Assembly: GCA_947427985.1 (NCBI GenBank)
Contig: CANEKB010000039.1
Location: 1-9,285, forward strand
Source: an uncultured Candidatus Saccharibacteria bacterium
GTDB taxonomy: Bacteria; Patescibacteriota; Saccharimonadia; Saccharimonadales; Saccharimonadaceae
Length of the DNA: 9,285 bases
Direction of reading: 5' to 3'
Numbering within the stretch: position 1 is the stretch's first letter; each line of letters starts with the position of its first letter. Position numbers and translations under genes: made by a program. Shown here in pieces: positions 6,041 through 9,285 of this stretch. The notes under the pieces were generated by a model. It was not told the origin of the DNA and did not search any database. It saw only the letters and a program-made list of their open reading frames with translations.

Positions 6041-6664
6041 ATGTCTAAAACTTTGTCAGAAGCTGCTTATTGCGGCAAGAAGCATGTCGCCTTCGGTACT
6101 AAGATCCCGCCTTTCTTCGGTCAACGCACGCCGGGTGCCGACCCGCCAGTTCGCGAAATGCCCGGTGTTCGTTTTAGGTTTTTGGCCTATTCTCTGAGTG
6201 ACGGTCGTAGGGACAACAGTGGTGACCTAAACGAATCGGTTATCCGCCGAATAGGCCTTTTGTCTCCGAAAGGTGATGTTCTCTGCGATGGGGCTTTTAC
6301 TCCGGGGAATCTCATGGCAATTTTAAAGGGCGAGTTTTCGCAACCGGATGCCGATGAGTGCTGGCTGCTCCAAACTGTTTTAGTCCAGGCTGACTCGATG
6401 ATCTGGCGGTTTCTTGATTGGAAATGTCCAGAGCGTCAAGCCTTACTGGAACTTCAGAATGGTGACTATTGGGGCTTAGAGTTCGGGTTTACCGTACCTC
6501 TGGTGAAAAGTGTAGCGCTCGAGACGACATACGATGTTACCATGTATCACCGCCAAGAATTCTGGGCGCCGTTTGGTATCAAATGTCTAGGCAAGACCCA
6601 AGACCATTACCACGTTGCCGTCACCAGAAGTGACGAAGTCAGCTGGGATACGGAAATTCTTTGA
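6041..6664 (+). CDS. Hypothetical protein, 207 aa, no family recognised
   Basis: I do not recognise this protein. The ATG at 6041 is chosen because GAGGAGG lies 6 bases upstream; an in-frame ATG at 6023 has its own codons running through that SD site and is unlikely. The product appears soluble and cytoplasmic: no signal peptide or membrane segment, mixed charge, five cysteines (11, 82, 107, 129, 182) and many aromatic residues. Visible blocks include PPFFGQRTPGADPP (23-36), a central segment with LLQTVLVQADSMIWRFLDW (109-127), and GDYWGLEFGFTVPL (141-154) with alternating residues typical of beta strands. Two His (190, 191) lie near the C-terminus, with no catalytic pattern I can name. GC is near 50% (30 of 60 bases in 6361-6420), slightly above the phosphoketolase region. 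It stands alone between the PBP and tyrS with its own strong promoter, like an accessory gene. Coding status is supported by length, promoter and SD site. Confidence 0.8.
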   Translation: MSKTLSEAAYCGKKHVAFGTKIPPFFGQRTPGADPPVREMPGVRFRFLAYSLSDGRRDNSGDLNESVIRRIGLLSPKGDVLCDGAFTPGNLMAILKGEFSQPDADECWLLQTVLVQADSMIWRFLDWKCPERQALLELQNGDYWGLEFGFTVPLVKSVALETTYDVTMYHRQEFWAPFGIKCLGKTQDHYHVAVTRSDEVSWDTEIL

Positions 6665-6720
6665 CCCAATTTGGACAATCCGTACTTGTCGCGCCGCACC
6701 TCCTGCTAATTCTATAAGCC

Positions 6721-6747
6721 AAAAACAGCCGCCCTTCGGGGCGGCTG
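6721..6747 (-). terminator. Intrinsic terminator of tyrS (shared with the convergent hypothetical gene)
   Basis: A perfect 9-bp stem pairs CAGCCGCCC (6726-6734) with GGGCGGCTG (6739-6747). On the plus strand the loop is TTCG, the stable UUCG type. On the minus strand the stem is followed by TTTTTGG, marking it as the tyrS terminator, 24 bases past its stop. No U-tract follows on the plus strand, but no other terminator is seen for the 207-aa gene. Confidence 0.85.
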
Positions 6748-6770
6748 CCTGCGTCATTGGAGCGTTAGTT

Positions 6771-8000
6771 TTACTGTACTACTGCAAATTTATTCTTTCC
6801 GCGTTTTAACAGTGCTACCTGTTCAATTTTCGTATCTTCGATCACCTTCTCTCCATTCACGGTGATTGCTCCAGCGCTAGCGAGTTTGCGTGCCTCGCCC
6901 TTGCTATTAGTAAGTCCAGTCGCGACTAATGCGTCGAATAACATCGTCCCACGTTCCGCTACGGCTAGGTATTCACCGAACTCGCGAATTTCGTCTTCAG
7001 TTAACTCGTTCAGATTTCCGCCGAATAATCTTTCGGTCAAATTTGCCACCGCTTCGGCATTCTCGCGGCCATGAACAACTTCGGTGGCGCCGAAAGCCAA
7101 CGCCTTCTGGGCGACGCGGCGCTCTGGATGTTCGGCCTGCTCTGCCATTATTTTCTCAACTTCGTCTTTCTCGAACAAGGTATAAACCTTCATCAAGTAT
7201 TCTACGGCGCTATCGGCTTGATTAAGCCAGAACTGGTAGAAGTCAAATACTGAAGTATAATTTCCGGAGCCGTTGTCTTTGCTTGCGAGCCAGATCGCAT
7301 TGCCTTCCGATTTGCCGAATTTTCGCCCCGTTACAGGGTCAATAATTAGTGGCGTACTCCAAGCGTCGGCTGAAGCGTTTTCTAAACGTTTAATTAGGTG
7401 AATCCCGCTCGAGCAGTTGCCAAACTGGTCCGCGCCACAGAGTTGCAAATCGACGCCATATTCACGATAGAGATGTAAGAAATCGTAACCTTGGATCAAA
7501 GTGTAAGAAAACTCTGCGTAAGAAATCCCGCTACCGCCTTCGCCGATCCGATTTTGTACAAACTGCCGGTCTAGCAGCTGCGTCATCGAGAAAACTTTTC
7601 CCACCTCGCGCAGGAAAGCTAGGTAATTCATATCTTTGAACCAGTCATAGTTATCGACCATTACAGCTTCTCCGCTCCGGATTACGCCTTCGACCTGCTT
7701 CTTGATGCAGGCTTTGTTGTGTTCGACTTCGTCGAGGGTCTTCAGATCGCGCTCGCCGTTGTCCTTCGGATCGCCGATTTGGCCAGTCGCTCCACCCACC
7801 AGAAGATATGGCTTATAACCGTGCCGCACGAAGCATGCACACATCATTAGGGCTGCTAAATTCCCAATCGTCAGGGAATCGGCCGACGGATCCGCCCCCC
7901 AATAAAATTTCTTTGAGGCTCGAGTATCGAGTTCGGCTGGATCTTTGATTGTTGTCTCAGCGTGAAATCCACGCCAGATTAGTTCTTCTGATAGTTTCAT
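6771..8000 (-). CDS. tyrS: Tyrosyl-tRNA synthetase
   Basis: TyrRS charges tRNA-Tyr in the cytoplasm. The 409-aa length is normal for the bacterial enzyme. The Rossmann catalytic domain starts with WGADPSADSLTIGNL (34-48), then VGGATGQIGDP (68-78), SYTLIQGYDFLHL (165-177) and the tyrosine-site block GADQFGNCSSGI (189-200). The KMSKS loop is KFGKS (227-231). Residues about 350-409 are an S4 RNA-binding domain (FDALVATGLTNSKGEARKLASAGAITVNG). The start is placed at 8000 (MKLSEEL), the usual family beginning; a longer frame from 8057 would cover the promoter. TATAAT is 6 bases upstream of this ATG, so the mRNA is probably leaderless and not under T-box control. Odd: the HIGH motif reads T-I-G-N (44-47) and the preceding PTA reads PSA. 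Confidence 0.95.
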   Translation of the reverse strand: MKLSEELIWRGFHAETTIKDPAELDTRASKKFYWGADPSADSLTIGNLAALMMCACFVRHGYKPYLLVGGATGQIGDPKDNGERDLKTLDEVEHNKACIKKQVEGVIRSGEAVMVDNYDWFKDMNYLAFLREVGKVFSMTQLLDRQFVQNRIGEGGSGISYAEFSYTLIQGYDFLHLYREYGVDLQLCGADQFGNCSSGIHLIKRLENASADAWSTPLIIDPVTGRKFGKSEGNAIWLASKDNGSGNYTSVFDFYQFWLNQADSAVEYLMKVYTLFEKDEVEKIMAEQAEHPERRVAQKALAFGATEVVHGRENAEAVANLTERLFGGNLNELTEDEIREFGEYLAVAERGTMLFDALVATGLTNSKGEARKLASAGAITVNGEKVIEDTKIEQVALLKRGKNKFAVVQ

Positions 8001-8006
8001 AGTACT

Positions 8007-8037
8007 ATTATAGATTATTTTATCCATTTTGGGGCAA
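8007..8037 (-). promoter_or_regulatory. Promoter of tyrS (leaderless)
   Basis: On the minus strand TATAAT (8007-8012) is followed by 6 bases and ATG 8000. A poor -35 (TTGCCC, 8032-8037, spacer 19) is the best candidate upstream. The absence of a leader rules out a tyrosine T-box or other 5' riboswitch from this start. Confidence 0.7.
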
Positions 8038-8042
8038 AAGCC

Positions 8043-8071
8043 TTGACGACAATTCATAAACTTGTTAAAAT
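8043..8071 (+). promoter_or_regulatory. Promoter of a candidate short RNA
   Basis: TTGACG (8043-8048), a 17-bp spacer and TAAAAT (8066-8071): five of six matches in each box. It points away from tyrS, and the first complete hairpin terminator begins only about 12 bases after the expected start near 8078. Confidence 0.6.
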
Positions 8072-8077
8072 GGAAGC

Positions 8078-8124
8078 ATATTTGGTTGTGTTACTCTCTG
8101 CGTTATCGCAAGAGTAACTTTTTG
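8078..8124 (+). ncRNA. Candidate very short RNA or terminated leader (about 47 nt)
   Basis: The expected transcript starts near 8078 and ends in the U-run of the hairpin at 8090-8118. It would be a 12-base single-stranded 5' end followed by one strong hairpin. No known RNA family is recognised. It could be a small regulatory RNA, a by-product of a terminator blocking transcription into the HAD gene, or an attenuated leader whose read-through feeds the HAD gene 128 bases downstream. No annotated plus-strand gene lies upstream that would need this terminator, which makes an independent unit plausible. Confidence 0.45.
8090..8123 (+). terminator. Strong intrinsic terminator ending the candidate short RNA
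   Basis: GTTACTCT (8090-8097) pairs with AGAGTAAC (8111-8118); inside it TGCG (8099-8102) pairs with CGCA (8107-8110) around TTAT, leaving one bulged C at 8098. The 12-bp stem is followed by TTTTTGTTTG. There is no U-tract on the opposite strand, so it acts on plus-strand transcription. Confidence 0.8.
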
Positions 8125-8139
8125 TTTGTAACCCTTATA

Positions 8140-8167
8140 AAACGGCCGCAGTTCACCGTGGCCGTTT
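8140..8167. repeat. Inverted repeat overlapping the HAD gene promoter
   Basis: AAACGGCC (8140-8147) and GGCCGTTT (8160-8167) are perfect 8-bp arms with a 12-base loop. The right arm lies in the spacer just before the HAD -10 box. It may be an operator, or a weak terminator for minus-strand transcription (TTTT follows on that strand). Confidence 0.6.
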
Positions 8168-8173
8168 CCACTA

Positions 8174-8182
8174 TGCTACAAT
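8174..8182 (+). promoter_or_regulatory. Extended -10 promoter of the HAD-IIB gene
   Basis: TGCTACAAT, with no convincing -35. The expected start near 8189 gives a 17-base leader holding the SD site GGAG (8197-8200), 5 bases from ATG 8206. Confidence 0.65.
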
Positions 8183-8205
8183 AGAAACAACTAAGTGGAG
8201 ATTTT

Positions 8206-9003
8206 ATGAACTCAGTGCCAAAGATTATTAAAAGAGTATTAGCTTTTGATATCGACCAGACCTTAAATATCGCAAAGACTCCGATCCCGCCGGAAATTGC
8301 CGAAGTGCTCGTAAAATGTCTTAACTATTTTGAAATTTGCCCGATTTCTGGCCAAAAATACGAACAATTCTTGATTCAGATCGTTGATAAGTTGAAGGAG
8401 GCTGGCGTCAGTGAGGAGCAACTTACGCATCTTCACCTTTTTGCGGCTCAAGGCACACAGTATTATAATTACGATCCAGCGAAACACGATTGGCGCCAAG
8501 TTTATAATTTCCCGCTCAAAGAGGAAGATGTTGTAAAAATTACAACAGTTTTGGAAGAATCGGCTAGGGAACTAGGCTATTGGGAGGAGGACAAACTCCT
8601 GCCGGGCGACCAGATTATCGAGAATCGCCTCTCGCAGGTCACTTTCTCGGCGCTTGGCCAAGCTATGGGTACCTCCGAGAAGTATGATTGGGACCCCGAT
8701 ATGAAGAAGCGCGAAGCGATCGTGGCGAAGTGTAAGGAAAAACTCCCAGGCTTTCTCTATGAAATCGGCGGGACGACTTCGATTAACGTCGCGGCACCAG
8801 GCATGAACAAGCAGTTCGGTATGACCCACTTGCTCGAAGAGCTCAAGGTCGATAAGTCGGAAGTTTTGTACTTTGGTGACATGACTCAGCCTGGCGGTAA
8901 CGATTACCCGGTCGTCCAAATGGGCATCGATACAATTACCGTGCGCTCGCACGAAGACACGCTCTATGCTTTGCGCGGGATTCTTGGGGTGATTTCGGCT
9001 TAG
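8206..9003 (+). CDS. HAD-IIB protein resembling eukaryotic-type phosphomannomutase
   Basis: This 265-aa cytoplasmic protein has the HAD motifs: FDIDQTL with nucleophile D15 and D17 (motif I), ISGQ with S48 (II), K202 in NKQFGM (III), and FGDMTQPGGND with D225 and D233 (IV). The cap domain between about 85 and 190 is of the IIB type. Read beside human PMM2 from memory, several blocks align without gaps: the ENR motif at 139-141, IGGTTSINV at 187-195, and PGGND at 229-233 beside PMM2 MPGGNDHEIF. This suggests a sugar-phosphate mutase or phosphatase, perhaps feeding cell-surface sugar synthesis. Odd: the usual Gly of DxDGT is Gln, and the Gly-Arg of the PMM2 cap (GMLNVSPIGR) is Gly-Gln here (151-152), so the substrate may differ. 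ATG 8206 follows GGAG by 5 bases. It precedes tpiA by 56 bases, but tpiA has its own -10 box. Confidence 0.85.
   Translation: MNSVPKIIKRVLAFDIDQTLNIAKTPIPPEIAEVLVKCLNYFEICPISGQKYEQFLIQIVDKLKEAGVSEEQLTHLHLFAAQGTQYYNYDPAKHDWRQVYNFPLKEEDVVKITTVLEESARELGYWEEDKLLPGDQIIENRLSQVTFSALGQAMGTSEKYDWDPDMKKREAIVAKCKEKLPGFLYEIGGTTSINVAAPGMNKQFGMTHLLEELKVDKSEVLYFGDMTQPGGNDYPVVQMGIDTITVRSHEDTLYALRGILGVISA
8529..8547. repeat. Second copy of the TGTTGTAA-N3-TTACAACA palindrome
   Basis: TGTTGTAA (8529-8536), spacer AAA, TTACAACA (8540-8547), inside the HAD gene in codons for VVKITT. All 16 arm bases match the inner arms of the inverted repeat at 684-708; only the 3-base spacer differs. Confidence 0.9.
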
Positions 9004-9044
9004 CTGTTTGCCCTTATACTAAGTTATTCCGTCCGTGGTTTTTG

Positions 9045-9053
9045 TGCTATAAT
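9045..9053 (+). promoter_or_regulatory. Extended -10 promoter of tpiA (leaderless)
   Basis: TGCTATAAT, then 6 bases, then ATG 9060: the same spacing as the PBP and tyrS genes. No SD site is present. Confidence 0.75.
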
Positions 9054-9059
9054 TAACGT

Positions 9060-9285
9060 ATGAAATCATATATCGTGGGCAACTGGAAGATGAATTTTTC
9101 CGTTGGCGAATCTTCCGTCTATCTTCACAAACTTTTGCAGCGCACCCGAGCTTATCGAGATATTGAGGTGGTGGTTGCGCCGTCATTTATTGCCTTACAG
9201 TCGCTTTCTCTCCAGACCGATCGTAAGTAGTTTAAACTCTCCGCCCAGAATGCCAACCCTCACGATTTTGGCGCATATACTGGTG
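9060..9285 (+). pseudogene. tpiA: Triosephosphate isomerase, 5' part, interrupted by in-frame TAG; 3' end outside window
   Basis: The frame opens MKSYIVGNWKMNFSVGES, the universal TPI start with GNWKMN; K10 is the catalytic Lys. VVVAPSFIALQSL (37-49) matches the strand and loop VVVxPPFxAL. Codon 57 is TAG (9228-9230). The same frame then resumes with FKLSAQNANPHDFGAYTG to the window edge, matching the next conserved TPI block GAQN-x-x-x-x-x-x-GA[FY]TG. Homology therefore continues across the stop without frameshift, which points to a single-base change (CAG, AAG or TGG to TAG) or a sequencing error. TPI interconverts DHAP and glyceraldehyde-3-P and is normally essential in glycolysis, so true loss would be surprising. 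Read-through as UAG=sense is unlikely because TAG ends three other genes here. I call it an interrupted gene; it may be intact in the organism. Confidence 0.8.

Noticed and set aside
7551..7561. TTTGTACAAA palindrome in tyrS, as a third copy of the TGTTGTAA motif
   Set aside because: It has no 3-base spacer and differs in the arms; a short AT-rich palindrome of this kind is expected by chance.
8001..8037. Possible tyrosine T-box or other leader riboswitch upstream of tyrS
   Set aside because: The promoter lies 6 bases from the start codon, so there is no leader to fold, and no T-box sequence is seen.
8001..8057. Longer tyrS start (19 extra residues from 8057)
   Set aside because: The extension would run through the tyrS -10 box, has no SD site, and does not match the usual TyrRS N-terminus; MKLSEEL at 8000 does.
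8070..8117. Small frame MEAYLVVLLSALSQE ending in TAA inside the terminator stem, resembling a Leu/Val leader peptide
   Set aside because: The ATG overlaps the -10 box of the only visible promoter, there is no SD site, and the downstream gene is not amino-acid biosynthesis. It is probably chance, though it would be worth rechecking if transcription starts further upstream.
9228..9230. TAG used as a sense codon in this organism
   Set aside because: TAG ends the phosphoketolase C-half, PBP and HAD genes, and no other internal TAG is seen in conserved sequence.

Overview
The window looks like chromosomal DNA from a reduced, fermentative bacterium, most likely of the Candidate Phyla Radiation (Patescibacteria). 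Ca. Saccharibacteria fits best, but this is an inference from style and gene content. Genes are compact, GC is moderate, and several start codons sit directly behind a TATAAT box with no room for a Shine-Dalgarno (SD) site. The code is standard: TAA, TAG and TGA all end genes here, so the UGA=Gly code of Gracilibacteria/Absconditabacteria is not in use.

Layout. (1) 2-1278 (+): the last 36 codons of a phosphoketolase N-terminal half, then a complete 389-aa C-terminal half. The two overlap by ATGA, so the enzyme is split at its inter-domain linker. (2) 1360-1959 (-): a DUF5680-like protein, GC-richer than its neighbours, with a strong promoter and a long leader. (3) 2170-3123 (+): a membrane-anchored PIN-TRAM protein with a Lys/Ser-rich tail. 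(4) 3158-5851 (-): a class A penicillin-binding protein (peptidoglycan glycosyltransferase plus transpeptidase). (5) 6041-6664 (+): an unrecognised 207-aa protein behind a strong promoter and a structured leader. (6) 6771-8000 (-): tyrosyl-tRNA synthetase. (7) About 8078-8124 (+): a candidate very short RNA with promoter and terminator. (8) 8206-9003 (+): a HAD-IIB protein resembling eukaryotic-type phosphomannomutase. (9) 9060 to the window edge (+): the start of triosephosphate isomerase, with an in-frame TAG at codon 57.

Most genes are single units with their own promoter, alternating strands and sharing hairpin terminators. The exceptions are the translationally coupled phosphoketolase halves. 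Phosphoketolase and triosephosphate isomerase belong to sugar fermentation, the PBP builds the wall, and TyrRS serves translation. DUF5680 and the 207-aa orphan look like accessory insertions: both have near-consensus promoters, leaders of about 100-120 nt and clear SD sites, unlike the leaderless core genes.

Most worth a second look: the split and divergent phosphoketolase; a perfect 19-bp palindromic pattern (TGTTGTAA-N3-TTACAACA) found inside two unrelated genes; the amber codon in triosephosphate isomerase; the repeated TATAAT-N6-ATG layout; and the orphan promoter-hairpin-terminator unit between tyrS and the HAD gene. No tRNA, rRNA, CRISPR array or insertion sequence was seen. No stretch over 300 bases lacks a gene; the three longest gaps (1960-2169, 5852-6040, 8001-8205) hold promoters and leaders described below.
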